DNA from: Arctopsyche grandis
Lineage: Eukaryota; Arthropoda; Insecta; Trichoptera; Hydropsychidae
Assembly (NCBI RefSeq): GCF_051622035.1
Contig: NC_135365.1
Location: 22,029,501-22,093,500 of the forward strand
Direction of reading: 5' to 3'
DNA: 64,000 nucleotides
In this document: in pieces, positions 1-59,749 of the stretch
Numbering within the stretch: the first letter of the stretch is position 1
Layout: every line of letters starts with the position of its first letter
Made by a program: the position numbers and the translations under genes
Notes under the pieces: model-generated
Database searches by the model: none
What the model was told of the DNA's origin: nothing
What the model saw: the letters and a program-made list of their open reading frames with translations, nothing else

Positions 1-60
1 AAATGCATTAAAAATTTTTTAAAATAAAATTCTATTATATTAATTACATAGAAAAAGTAT

Positions 61-40478
<40,418 letters not shown>

Positions 40479-40720
40479 GGTGGTGCGGGGGCTTCGGGGG
40501 CGCAGTCTCGGCTTGGAGGGGTCGGGGGCGCAGGCTCCGGGGGCGCGCGCAGGGCTCTCTCGGCGACGAGCGGGTCTGGCTGTGGCGATGACGACAGCAG
40601 TGATGACTCACCGCCTAGGATTGGGGATTGGGGATGCCCTCTCGTCAACTCACCACCACCACTACGGTAACTCTCTACTGCGGCCCGCGCACGCTCGATG
40701 TTTGCTGCTGTGCAATTCTC
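40479..40720 (-). promoter_or_regulatory. GC-rich promoter region with AP-1 site, distal kay exon
   Basis: CpG- and G-rich (gggggcgcaggctccgggggcgcgcgc) immediately upstream of the distal kay ATG. TGACTCA occurs at 40604-40610. Apparent open frames on the plus strand (40384-40821) are by-products of the GC richness. Confidence 0.55.
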
Positions 40721-41225
40721 CTATTGCGTCATGCTCAAATGTGAGTGTAAACGCGCTGTGTATTTTTGTAAGGAACGGTGTATGCTTGGTGACTGGCGAC
40801 TGGTTACTGAAAGTTTCATAAACAAAGAACGTAAAAATTCCTATGAAATCTTAATATAAAATTTCGAAAGAGACGTTGTTAGTTTGAAGCCGGCGATCAC
40901 TCGGTGCTTAGTATCAATCCAACTTCCGAGCCATGCTGCTGGTTATATACATACATATGTATATGTACAAAGGTATTATAAAAATATGTCTATGGTGTTA
41001 TATCAAATGCGCTTTTTACATACCTCTTATACAGTTCACATGGTTTTCGTGTAAGTGGTAATTTTTTTATATCTCTTATGGTCATTATACTAAGAATTAA
41101 TTTATTTCAGTTACATTCCGTCAATATGTTTCTAAACGGTCTCCGTCACGGACTCGAATGTGAAACGCCCGAAAACGCAAATATCGGAAGGCAAAGATCG
41201 AAAATCGAAAGATCTAAAGTCAAAA

Positions 41226-41434
41226 GATAAAAAAAGGGTGCATGGTAAACGGTACATACTCATTTAATTTGCGCGAGCAGGATACAACAGGAACAAGAGG
41301 AACAGTCTTTTCTTCCCGTATTAATGTGCGCGTGAAGAATACGGGAGGAAAAGCCTGTTCCTCTTGTTCCTGTTGTATCCTGATCGCGCAAATTAAGTGA
41401 GTATGTATCGTTTACCATGCACCCTTTTTTTATA
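41226..41434. mobile_element. Long hairpin MITE, about 209 bp
   Basis: Near-perfect inverted repeat. Outer arm aaaaaaagggtgcatggtaaacg, inner arm gcaggatacaacaggaacaagaggaacag, loop near 41328 (aatgtgcgcg). No TSD was identified with confidence. Confidence 0.8.
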
Positions 41435-41469
41435 TCGACTTTTTTATATCTATGATGACAATTCAATTG

Positions 41470-41597
41470 GGTGAATATTATATTTTTTTCGATTCAAATA
41501 CATTTAATAAAAAAATAAATTAATAATTACTATTAGATTCGCCAGGTTTCCGCTGTTTATATTACAAATACTGAGTGAAGCCGGGTAAAGCAACTAG
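41470..41597 (-). repeat. 'acccggcttcgctcgg' family copy, reverse
   Basis: Ends attagattcgccaggtttccgctg and tgagtgaagccgggtaaagcaactagt, immediately followed by the duplicated SLC7 sequence. Confidence 0.6.
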
Positions 41598-42350
41598 TAA
41601 CTAATAAGTACCAAAATACATTCTATATTCTTGGATAGAGGCCATTGTGAGATGTATCGGTTCGTCTTGTATCATTATGTATTGTTGCGTAGGGGTGGGT
41701 GGAGGATCCAAGTAAAAGGCCAACAGTCGTTTCACAGCGTTTATTGATGATTAAGGAGATACACGCACTGTCAGTGCTCAGTCCAGAATGACCTGATATC
41801 GCCTACGTACCGCCTTATAAAGGGTAGATCTCTCAGGACGTCTTATCTGTTTACCTGTTGTATAGTCACGTATTCGGATATGTATTTCCACGACATTGGG
41901 TCTCCCCGCACCGATTCTGAGAAAGGACTAATAACGGTCATTGCTTAGCCTAAATTCACTTAGAGTCCAGATATAATCCTGGAAGTAAGTGCAAGCACTT
42001 AGTTAATCCGATAACAGATATCCGTTGGTCTAAGTGCAAGCACTTAGTTAATCCGTTAACAGATAACCCTTGAACGGTCACATAGTCTCTGGGACTCTAT
42101 TCGCTTAATCCGCGGCGTACGTAACAGTATTAATAATTTTACGCTAAATATTTAGAAATAATTACCTGGTTACTCCAAACTGAATACTCATAGCACAACC
42201 GAATGTAGCTATAGTGACTCCGATTGGAATCAAATAGACGAATGGACCTAAAGCTTTTACAGCCGGCGAAGAGAGCATTTCTGCTATGCTCAACACTGTC
42301 AAGTAAGCTACATTCCCGTAATTAATGGGACGGCTATCGACACGCTTCTT
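41598..42350 (-). pseudogene. Decayed duplicate of SLC7 exon 4 and flanking intron
   Basis: 41598-41682 plus 42127-42350 matches 52985-53335 of the intact transporter gene: flank actaataagtaccaaaatac, then exon bases 42163-42340. Compared with the intact exon it has an 18-nt deletion (after aaagctttt), a second deletion of about 16 nt that shifts the frame, and several substitutions. A 444-bp solo LTR (41683-42126) splits it. No other transporter exon is duplicated nearby, so it cannot make a transporter. Confidence 0.88.
41683..42126. mobile_element. Solo LTR, 444 bp, with 4-bp target duplication GTAT
   Basis: Starts TGTTGCGTA and ends TACGTAACA (TG..CA with short inverted ends), flanked by GTAT at 41679-41682 and 42127-42130. 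The empty site is shown by the paralogous sequence at 53060-53075, which reads straight through. It has TATAAAG at 41816-41822 and an internal direct repeat of about 40 bp containing aagtgcaagcacttagttaatccg (about 41987 and 42033). The 4-bp duplication fits a Ty3/gypsy-type integrase. Confidence 0.88.
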
Positions 42351-42364
42351 GGAAACATTGGAAT

Positions 42365-42433
42365 GTCTATTAGATTCGCGATGTTTTCGCTGTTCATATT
42401 ACAAATACTGAGCGAAGCCAGGTAAAACGACTA
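42365..42433 (-). repeat. 'acccggcttcgctcgg' family end fragment
   Basis: Contains tattagattcgcgatgttttcgctg and tgagcgaagccaggtaaaacgactagt. Only the conserved end is present, directly abutting the Helitron-like element. Confidence 0.55.
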
Positions 42434-42437
42434 GTCA

Positions 42438-42799
42438 TCTATATATATAAATCAATGTTTGTCCGTTTGTCTCTTTGTCTGTCTGTCACGTATGCGTTCC
42501 TATACCATTCAACCGATTGCGATGAAACTTACAGGAGTTATTGTGTGTATATCCGCGATGGTTTCTGTAAAAAAATCGCCCAAAAAGGGGAACGGGTAAA
42601 ATGGGAATGAGTGGCATTGCAACGCAATAATTTCAAATGTTTTCGCGTCGCCACCTGGGTTGTTAGGGTAAAATAAACAAAAAATTGAATAATTTCAAAT
42701 GTGTTCGCAGCCAGCGTTTTTCCGACAAATGGGAACAAAAACGGGAACGGGAATTGTATGCGTTATCGTGGCATTGCAACGCATGCCGGGTTCAGCTAG
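42438..42799 (+). mobile_element. Helitron-like non-autonomous element
   Basis: Starts tctatatatataaa..gtttgtc, includes accgattgcgatgaaac, gcattgcaacgcaataatttcaaatg, gcgtttttccgacaaatggg, and ends gggttcagctagt. Related copies: 48715-48984 and 60227-60613 (reverse). TC-start and CTAGT-end without inverted repeats fit Helitrons. An internal part (ataatttcaaatgt.ttcgc) is duplicated in this copy. Confidence 0.6.
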
Positions 42800-43019
42800 T
42801 ATACATATAATATTTTTTTTATACATAAGTGTACTAACAATCATATGTATAATATCGCTTTTCTGTGTGTCTGTCCGTCTGTGTGTTTCGATTCGACATA
42901 CATATGTACGTCATAGTTAAAACACTACAAACAAAATGTACGGTCATAATAACGAAAGAAAAAAAATCTTTATATACTGTTTGCTGCCAATGTTTTCTCT
43001 AGGCAAGTCTCTGAGCATT

Positions 43020-43109
43020 CTTACTTACGTGTGCGAGAGCACGATACAAGGGGACTAGGTGACGTCATACCAAGTCCTCTTGTACCCTGATTGCGCACAC
43101 GTAAGTAAA
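43020..43109. mobile_element. Small hairpin repeat with CRE at its centre
   Basis: Arms cttacttacgtgtgcg..gcacgatacaaggggact and complement agtcctcttgtaccctgattgcgcacacgtaagtaa. The loop contains TGACGTCA at 43060-43067. Confidence 0.7.
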
Positions 43110-43292
43110 GCTGTGCGTTAAAATAAAATCCACGACACGCCACTGATATGTACTATTATTTTTATTCTAGAAGCAACTTTCTAGTTACCTTTGGTTGAAA
43201 AACCCTGTTCCGAGTCACTAACTTACAGCTGTTTAAATGTTTCCTGTTATGGATTTGTTCAATTTATCAATATTCGATTTTACAGATAACTA

Positions 43293-43520
43293 GTTGTTTT
43301 ACCCGGCTTCGCTCAGTATTTGTAATATAAACAGCTTAAACGTGGCGAATCTAATGGTAAATATTCATTTGTTTTTTTATTAAATTTATTTAAATCGAAA
43401 AAAATATAATATTCAACCAATTGAATTGTCGTCATAGAAACTTTGTTTTGCTTACGAAGTTCCCAACCAAAGAAGCTTACATATATACATACTTACATAC
43501 AAAGTCTCTTTCAAAATTAT
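43293..43520 (+). repeat. 'acccggcttcgctcgg' family copy
   Basis: Starts ctagttgttttacccggcttcgctc, then tatttgtaatataaacagcttaaacgtggcgaatctaatgg, then AT-rich body with aaatttatttaaatcgaaaaaaat. Confidence 0.65.
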
Positions 43521-44439
43521 ATATTAGATTACCAATACTCTTGGCTATTAAGAGGGCTGTACACCCAAAATCTTAATTTTGTTACCGTTCCTTTCTTAGA
43601 TATATATATTGAGTGTATGTATATATTGAGTGAATGCGACAATATATATCAATATATATACATATATTGATTGAATGCGACAGTTGCGCTTCGACCAGAA
43701 AAAACGTATTTTAAATTGACAAAATCGAGGTTTCGTATGCTCCTATTTTCTCCTCCAAAACTGGACCAATTTTTAAAAAAATTTCATCATCGGTATGAGA
43801 AAGATACTTTCTGTGCATCTATCGGCGTATTTTTTTTTTAATCGACCGTTAAATAAGCACGCTGGACTCGTTTCGTGGGTGTAGAAAAGAGGCGATTTTA
43901 TAGATGTTTGGCGGCTCCTAGCTCCTATAAAAAATAATTAATCAAAAAAATAAAACGACAGATGCACTCCAATGATGGATATCCATAGCATATTAAAAAA
44001 TAATTTCTCTAGTGCCATAATTGAGGAAGGGAGAAGTATAGTACGTTTGTATGGACAAGGCGTTGCTGTCCAGCCCTCTTAAATCCATTCGAGCTTGCTC
44101 ATCTCATGCTAAAATTTGCCAATTAATCTTATCCTTAAAAAGTCGGCATTCTCTCTCCCTCAATCGCGAATTCGGCTAGTCTGAATTTGCTGATTGTCGC
44201 AAACATGATTGCGGTTTGTTATAAAAATACTTGTATACCTACGTACATTATAATGTGTCTCACTGGTGTGAAATTATTACACACTATGTAGTAATGTCAG
44301 AAATATAAAATGTGGTATGATTTGTTTATTTAATTTAATCAGTAAATACTTATTGTGCACTTATAGATATGCGATTCAGCGTAATTTCTTGGAATACGTA
44401 CTGAACGAGTTCAAATGAAAATAAGGTAGTGTATGGAGT

Positions 44440-44740
44440 GCAGAAGTTGCGTTACGCTCGCGCAGAGTGAGGTCAGCTCTATTTGAGTGCGATGACGTCA
44501 TTACAGGCGCCTGCTTTACCGACACCTATTGACATCGCTCGCCGCCGCATACTGTGATCGCCCACTTATGTGATCGCACCGCCGCTTATTGTAATCAACG
44601 TGAAACGAGGCGCTCCGCCCTCGGTGGGGCTCCGGTGAGCACCTGGCACCCTCCCCTTCACCTCCCGCTCCCCCCGCTTAGCTTTACGCCCCTCGTCCTC
44701 CCCCCGCTGTCTTATCATCTTATCGCGTTCCTAAACAACA
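44440..44740 (+). promoter_or_regulatory. GC-rich promoter and 5' UTR exon of the CENP-B-type HTH gene
   Basis: A CpG-rich block upstream of the plus-strand gene with a consensus donor TCCG|GTGAGC (exon end 44634), compatible with the acceptor ttattttcag at 45302-45311. A CRE octamer TGACGTCA lies at 44493-44500. No in-frame ATG is needed upstream because the next exon supplies one. The transcription start is inferred. Confidence 0.5.
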
Positions 44741-45311
44741 ATGGCCGCCACTCTCATTTTCTAAATATTTATTCAATTATGTAGAAGCAAAATACAATGC
44801 ATATCTGACTGTTTGAAGAATTTAGTGGAAATTTTATAAATTGTGACGCCTTGTGTTTCCGTTGGATATTATTTAAAGTCTTCTTTTGGTTAATTTTTTT
44901 ACTATTATACACAGATAAATGTTATAGTAATTCATTTCTCTGATTATACATATGTGTACAAACTCAATTCTTTAAATACAATTTTAATCATTTAGTCTAC
45001 TAATTTTTGATTTAGCATAGTTGAATGAATATTAAAAAAAAATGCACATTACATTTCAAGAAAATCTTCAAGAACATTGAAAATTAATGAATTGCATTTA
45101 TTAAGTTTGAAGAAGAAAATGGAGGATTTGAGAAGAAAAATTTTGATAAAATCTATAGACTTTTTGTTTTATTTTGATTGATAAAAATAATTGAATTCTT
45201 TTCAATAAAAAAAAAGATATACCTTAGATATAATAAAAGATATTTTATCATCAATTTGCACATTTTAAGTTTTTGATCATCCGAACCAATAGCATTTTCA
45301 ATTATTTTCAG

Positions 45312-45565
45312 TGCATGTGTAAGACGGAATGTCAGCCTCGTGGGTCAATTCTACCGACATGCATCAGCAAAGACTGTTCTCGCTGCAACCAAAGCAAATA
45401 CAGACCGCCGATCAAATCGGAAGAAATTTCCAAGACGGTGATATGATCGGCGCAGCGCAAATTTGGAAGAAACATATTGAAGAAGATCTGGAACGGTCAC
45501 ATCAGCGGAAAGACCCTACGGTCAACACACTCGATGTCGCCGCTGAATCAAAAATAAAACTATCT
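45312..45565 (+). CDS. CENP-B-type HTH gene, first coding exon
   Basis: Acceptor ttattttcag, ATG at 45329, 79 codons (MSASWVNSTDMHQQ.. to ..ESKIKLS), donor CTATCT|GTAAGA in phase 0. An out-of-frame ATG at 45315 precedes the main start by 14 nt and could reduce initiation. The encoded segment (..IGRNFQDGDMIGAAQIWKKHIEEDL..) has no family that I recognise. The next exon begins with an ATG codon, so translation from there is also possible. Confidence 0.75.
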
Positions 45566-46602
45566 GTAAGATTTGATTAAAATACACCATTAATAGTGAT
45601 CAAAAATAGTATAAAAAATGTTTTTTTCTATGTTTTCAGATGCCCAATAAGCAGACACCGGGAAATATCACCACGCCTAGACGTAATGATTTGACAATAT
45701 ATGAAAAAATAGTGTTATTGAAGCAATATGACGCACTTCCTAAATGTAGTCAACGAAAAGCCGCTTCCGAACTGCACATATCACAACCTCTTCTTTGTAA
45801 ATTATTAAAAAATAGGGATAAATTGCTCAATACGTCTCAGGCGGACTGTGATTTCGCTCGGAAGCGGAGAAGAGACGGCAAGGATACAGAAATCGAAGAA
45901 GCTCTATTTAAATGGTACGTACGGGCGAGACAAGCTGAAGTACCAATCAGCAGACAGATCCTAACGAAGAAAGCTAAAGATCTTGCCGAACAGTTCGGAA
46001 ATACCAAATTTAAAGCAACAGACGGATGGTTATCTAGGTGGAAACAAAGAAATAATATAGTCTTTAGAAGGGCTCAATATAAAAACGATGCTCCTCAGAA
46101 TACTTCGACGCTGGTTACGCAAGAGCCTGTAGAACAGTGCGATCCACAAGCTGCTGTAAATTCAACTGTTAGCCGTAAAGAGAACATACCAGTATTTGAT
46201 AACGGCAGTGGTGATGGTTTGAATGATGGTATGCGGAAAAAAATTGATGCTTTGTATGAGCAATTTTCTCCTAGTTCTCGCAAACGGAAAGAAGACGAAG
46301 CTGAAAATTTCCCCAATGATACTGCTCGAGCTGAAGACACGGTATTAGATTTTTCAATTGAAACGGCTGTGACCAAAGAAAAGAACGGCATGAATACGGT
46401 AAAATGCCATCCTAAACAAGAAGTGGAAGAAAATACTTTGCCGTCGTTTGATGAGGTTACGCATGCCGTTTGTGTGCTGCGTAAAGCTATAATGAGTTAC
46501 AGTTGTTCAACATTAGATGACTATCAAAACATTTACAATATCGAAACGTTCATTAATAAAATGTACACGAAAGATGAAAAACCGGTGGTGGAAAACCGAT
46601 GA
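45329..46602 (+). CDS. Domesticated pogo/Tigger-like protein with psq and CENP-B HTH domains
   Basis: Spliced 399-aa protein from 45329-45565 and 45640-46602. After a 79-aa unrecognised N-terminus, residues about 94-140 form a psq/CENP-B N-terminal HTH (LTIYEKIVLLKQYD, CSQRKAASELHIS, LLCKLLKNR). Residues about 162-222 form the second, CENP-B-type HTH (EEALFKWYVRARQ, PISRQILTKKAKDLAEQF, ATDGWLSRWKQRNNI). Pogo-family transposases normally continue into a DDE catalytic domain; here the protein instead ends in a Ser/Asp/Glu-rich tail with VLDFSIE and a C-terminal helix-rich segment, with no DDE triad. That, splicing, and the absence of TIRs indicate a host gene, as for Drosophila Cag. A nuclear DNA-binding role is inferred. 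Confidence 0.85.
45640..46602 (+). CDS. CENP-B-type HTH gene, main coding exon
   Basis: Acceptor ctatgttttcag|ATG, open for 320 codons to TGA at 46600-46602. It contains both DNA-binding HTH domains and the acidic C-terminal tail. 3' flanking sequence is AT-rich, with AATAAA candidates near 47350 and 47450. Confidence 0.88.
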   Translation: MPNKQTPGNITTPRRNDLTIYEKIVLLKQYDALPKCSQRKAASELHISQPLLCKLLKNRDKLLNTSQADCDFARKRRRDGKDTEIEEALFKWYVRARQAEVPISRQILTKKAKDLAEQFGNTKFKATDGWLSRWKQRNNIVFRRAQYKNDAPQNTSTLVTQEPVEQCDPQAAVNSTVSRKENIPVFDNGSGDGLNDGMRKKIDALYEQFSPSSRKRKEDEAENFPNDTARAEDTVLDFSIETAVTKEKNGMNTVKCHPKQEVEENTLPSFDEVTHAVCVLRKAIMSYSCSTLDDYQNIYNIETFINKMYTKDEKPVVENR

Positions 46603-47610
46603 GTACCTCATCTTTGGAATCGAAGATTATTTTAATACTTAATTTAAACCGTCGGTGATCGTATTCGGAGACATCTAATACGTTACGATCATCTGATTTT
46701 ACTGTGATAGTATTAATAAGATAATAGAATATTAGTAAGATAATATTAATACTTATTTGAATATAACTTAAACTAATGTAAACAACTCGTATGAATAATT
46801 TTTTTGCACAATTACATCAATTTAAATATACATATGTATATGTATGTATGTACTATATACCATAAATTTAGGCAAATTATTTATATTTTGTACTGCAGAA
46901 ATGTTTGTGATTTAATGTTAATTTCAAGCTCTTTTTTTTTTAGAGTGTCAGTCAAAAAAAATGCAACTACATATATGTAAAATGCCCACGACCTCGAATT
47001 CAATTATCGTAATAACAACCCACAAAGTGCCCAAACATGTACTTCATTGCAATTCTTTTGATGTATATTGAAATTTCTCTATCACACGCCTTTCATAGTG
47101 AATGTTAAGAGTTTAAATGTGGAAAAAACATTTTAATTATTCAATTGTTAATTACATATATTATAGTTAGACAATATTAGATATATTTATATTCCAAATA
47201 TTAAGATATACAATTCGCTCATACATACATATGTACATATGTACATATGCAGCAGCGGTTTATCATACATAGGCCTTTATAAATAGGCCTTTGCTACCAA
47301 AATTTACAACTTACAAATTATTATCATTGTCCACAATACGTTCGTAAGCCAAGAATAAATGAAATTGATATCTATTTTACATAGTATTTTAAAATAGTAT
47401 CTATTTTATTCCAAAAACTGTTAGTGTTTCAAGTATACATATATAGTAAATAAATAAAAAAAAATATGGTTTTGTAAAATCCTAATGAAAACCCATGTAC
47501 TGAAAAGCATTGTAAAAAACGATGATAGCATTTTTTTACTGAAGTGGGGGCCTCAAATTTCAAATGCGCCAGGGACCCTCAATTTACTTGATCATGTCAC
47601 TGTACATATG
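46603..47610. other. 3' flank/UTR of the HTH gene, AT-rich
   Basis: Probable 3' UTR followed by intergenic sequence with catacatatgtacatatg microsatellite-like stretches (47220-47250). No other feature supported. Confidence 0.4.
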
Positions 47611-47618
47611 AATTTAGG

Positions 47619-47818
47619 CAGTGCCGGTTTTAGGGGGGGGGGGGGGGCTGGGTCGGGCAAATAAATTAGGGCGCCCCTCGATGCGCCAAATGCGCTTTAA
47701 AATTTAAAATTAGAGCGCCAAAAGCCATACAAAACTTTAGATTAGAGCGCCAAAGGCGAAATTTTTTTCTAAGGGTGATAAGAAAAAATTGCCCGCGGGC
47801 GCCATTAGGCCGACACTG
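47619..47818. mobile_element. hAT-type MITE, 200 bp, with 8-bp target duplication
   Basis: Inverted ends CAGTGCCGGTTTTAGGG and the complement of GGCGCCATTAGGCCGACACTG. Flanks aatttagg (47611-47618) and aatgtagg (47819-47826) agree at 7 of 8 positions, the 8-bp duplication typical of hAT. The interior repeats gagcgccaaa three times and has a G-run of about 15. No transposase. Confidence 0.85.
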
Positions 47819-47829
47819 AATGTAGGATG

Positions 47830-48710
47830 GATGATTCTTACAATATAAATTAATATTGAAATAATTAATTAATGAAAAATTCTTGTTAGTGTTTGTCTGA
47901 AAACATTATCGTTCTCGATTTAAAACGATAGTGTTTGTCTGAAAACTGAGAATCTACGAATTTTTTGCAAAATAACTGTAAATAGGTTTTGCAAAATAAC
48001 GGTAAATAGGTTTTATAAATAAAACATAACTTCTAAGCATAATTCTATCAATTAAATTGAAAATTGGCATACAGTTTTGTTATAGTTGTCTTCGACCCTA
48101 TGATTAATCAGATCACTATTACTCAGACCGATGATTGGTGTTCTCCAGTGACTAATAAAGGAGGAATATTAGTCAAGAAATTGATATTGATCTCGCATCT
48201 TTTGAAAAGAAATAACTGTAATGAATACTTATGGTATATTAGTACCGGCTATGCCCGTTCATTGAAACTATTTTTGTATGAAATTACTGTTAACTAAATA
48301 CTTTTTTTTATCTAAGCAAGACATTATTTAGCTGTCAGCAGGAATATTCATTTCATGGTAAAATAATTCTGTAAAAAGAGCCAAATAGTTAAAAACAGGA
48401 AATAATGTTCATTACGAACGGACCGATGTTGGTAAATGTAAGTGCAAGGCTAAGTACAAAAGTAGGTATAAACCTCCCCGACAAAGAGAAAGAAGAAACG
48501 ACGGATCTTATCTACAATTTTTTAACATGAAGATATTTACATTGTTGATTTATTTTATTACAATACATACTTGTTTATTTATTTTATTAAAATACATATT
48601 ATATTTTATATTGAAAATCTCTGTCGACTGCATTTATAGATAAATATACATATATGCCAATAGGATAATACTGGACGAATGAACTACGCCCAAAAAGAAC
48701 ACTGCTGTAT
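47830..48710. other. Intergenic, AT-rich, nothing recognised
   Basis: A near-duplicate agtgtttgtctgaaaac occurs at about 47888 and 47930, and gcaaaataac.gtaaataggtttt twice at about 47967-48015, but no element border could be drawn. Confidence 0.35.
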
Positions 48711-48714
48711 TCAA

Positions 48715-48984
48715 TCTATCTATATATATATAAAAATGAATGTCTGTGTGTGTCTCGAAAAGGCTCCTAAACCACTGAACCGATTACGATGGAACTTTCA
48801 GGATTTGTTGTATGCATGTCCGGGAAGATTACTGTGAAAAAAAAATGGGAAAAAAGGGAATGAGTGTCATTGCAACGCAATAACTTCAAATGTGTTCGCT
48901 GCCTGCGTTTTTCCGACAAATAGGAACGGGAATGGGAATTGCATGTGTTATTATGGCATTGCAACGCATGCAGGGTTCAGCTAG
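48715..48984 (+). mobile_element. Helitron-like non-autonomous element
   Basis: About 270 bp: tctatctatatatatataaaaatgaatgtctgtg start, accgattacgatggaactttcagg, gcattgcaacgcatgcagggttcagctagt end. It is the best-preserved copy of this family in the window. Confidence 0.65.
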
Positions 48985-48989
48985 TTTTG

Positions 48990-50050
48990 TATAATATTGA
49001 TATACATTTCAATCTATTATCAACAATATCTATCGATAATTTGAATGAAAGATTCGATTTGAGAAGTGTGTATGCTATGCGAAAAATACCAGTCAATTTC
49101 GATATGTGTATGTATGAGGATTTGAAATCATTTCTGAATATTATCGATAAATTCATTGGAAAAAAAGTCAAGATTTAAACCATAGAAATATATGTTTTTA
49201 AATGTATCTATCGATATTTTGGATAATGATACGATGATATGATATCTATGAATGGAAGTTTGAAACTAAATCTTGTAAAAAATATTTGTTTGTATCAAGT
49301 TTGGATAATTTAAAAACACACGCTGTGTTGACGGGCTTTGAATGAAATTTGATTAAAAAAACAGCATATTTGCCTACGGCCCATAATGAGTTAAGACTAG
49401 AGTGGTTGATTCTCAATAATTGAACAAAGTGAAGAACAAAGAAGATCCCTGAATGCATGTCAAAAGTCGTACAATACAAATCTGAGATCTTTTGTAAAAA
49501 ATTTGGAACTCGCTGTAATATTTTATGATTTTTAGAAGAGGAAAATGAATAAAATTGCATTATTTCTAATTTCAGTATATTAAAATAAAATTCACACTTA
49601 TAATTTCGTGTTTATTCAGAATATAAAAGTATATTCTTCTAAAATAGTCAATGTCATCTAGTTTAAAAATGTTTTTGTACAATTTTTCTACCAATTTGTT
49701 CATCTACTCGGTAGATGTCTTCTTTGTGGAAGACAAAATTCAAGCACATTAATTTATAATTGGAACATTGAACCCAACTAGAAAATATGTATATATTTGT
49801 ACGAAACAGTCGTTTTCATTCGAAATGTAAATATGTTCACTAGTGCTTAATTTATTTATTTATTGTCACACAGGCATGTAACGCCAGCAATGTGGCTAAG
49901 GATCCATTTAGTATAAGAATATAGTATATATATACATATATACACGTCTTATACATACATATATATCCTATAAAAATAAAGTTTCAAGAGTTTTAATTGA
50001 CTAGTTTTCCCTCTCTTGAGTATCACACTTTTCACGGTAGAATATCTACG
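48990..50050. other. Intergenic to 3' flank of SLC7 gene, nothing recognised
   Basis: AT-rich. On the minus strand the transporter's 3' UTR continues below 50052; TTTATT (minus-strand AATAAA) occurs at 49854-49866, a plausible poly(A) region. Confidence 0.4.
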
Positions 50051-50051
50051 T

Positions 50052-58527
<8,476 letters not shown>

Positions 58528-58529
58528 CT

Positions 58530-59040
58530 GTGGAGAAAAATGCAAAGGATATTTAAAAAAGTTCTAACTGCAACGATTTTAAAGTACCAGTGATTAACAG
58601 CGATTAATGATGTAAACTATTTTCTATTTAATCGTAAGTTTAGCGATATTGTTGAAGAGTAGTAAAATACAGATATTCACGTATGCAATAATCTTTGTTT
58701 GAACATAGACCATATTTATTTTTATCGGATACCACGAAAAGCTTTTTATTATCATACAAATCAAATATAATTCCACGGTATTACCTACATAATCTTCGAA
58801 TATCGATTGTGAAGTGCAATTTTTGGCTAGCCTTGAGTTATATAATGATGGTACATTATCAATAATAATGCTTTTGTACAGCAATTGAACAGAATATCGA
58901 AATAATTATCAAATTTTCATTGGTTTGACTTGTTTTATTGTCGATTCTTGTGAGAATACCTGTTTATATTCAATTATAAGTGGCCCTACAATTGTTTAAA
59001 TCTAATCCTACTAATTCAAACATATGTACATATTTGTGGG
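58530..59040. other. 5' intron of SLC7 gene, AT-rich
   Basis: Intron upstream of the start-codon exon. No 5' UTR exon or promoter was recognised. Confidence 0.35.
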
Positions 59041-59044
59041 GTTT

Positions 59045-59420
59045 GGTGCAAACGATCGACAAGCGCCAGACAGACTGAACCACAGATTAACTGGATGGCT
59101 GCTTTAAACGCAATTCTCGACTTCACGAATGATAGATTGCATCATAATTCGTGAAGTCGAGATGACGAGTAACCTTTCGATGTGCACAGATGCAATTATT
59201 AAAATGGTAATTATTAAAATTGAGTTGAATCTTTCTGGCGAGTTTAATAAGGCAAAATTCGGAACTTAAGTATCAGAAGCACAGAACGTATACAGGGTAG
59301 GTATGTCGGGACTTCGGGTAGATTTCGCTTAGTGTAAGTGCGAGCAGTGCGCACGCATAAGGTACACGTGTCGTTTAATCTGTGGTTCAGTCTGTCTGGC
59401 GCTTGTCGATCGTTTGCACC
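59045..59420. mobile_element. Foldback element, copy 2
   Basis: Outer arms ggtgcaaacgatcgacaagcgccagacagactgaaccacagattaa (at 59046) and its complement ending at 59420. The left internal part shares gagtaacctttcgatgtgcacagatgcaattatt and gagttgaatctttctggcgag with 37114-37490. The right half has lost the matching inner arm and carries unrelated sequence (59265-59375). Confidence 0.75.
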
Positions 59421-59749
59421 GCATCGATATTTGTGAACATCACTGTGAATATGAGAGATCCTTATCAAACCTGAAAAATAATAGTTTTAGGACATATACC
59501 CCCTGGACACATACCCCCGTTCAAAAACCCCCTGGACATTAACCCGCCGTACAAAAAAACTCCCTGAATAATAACCCCCCGTCATGGATGAAAATTATTT
59601 AAAAATATTAATAAATAATTAATAATTTTAAATGATTCCGAGAGGACAACAATCGAATATTAATCTTTGGAACATGTGACGGTCTCCGACTGCTACAAAA
59701 ACAACAAGCTCGTTCTCGGATAGGACTTTCAAAACTGCTCCAGTGTTAT

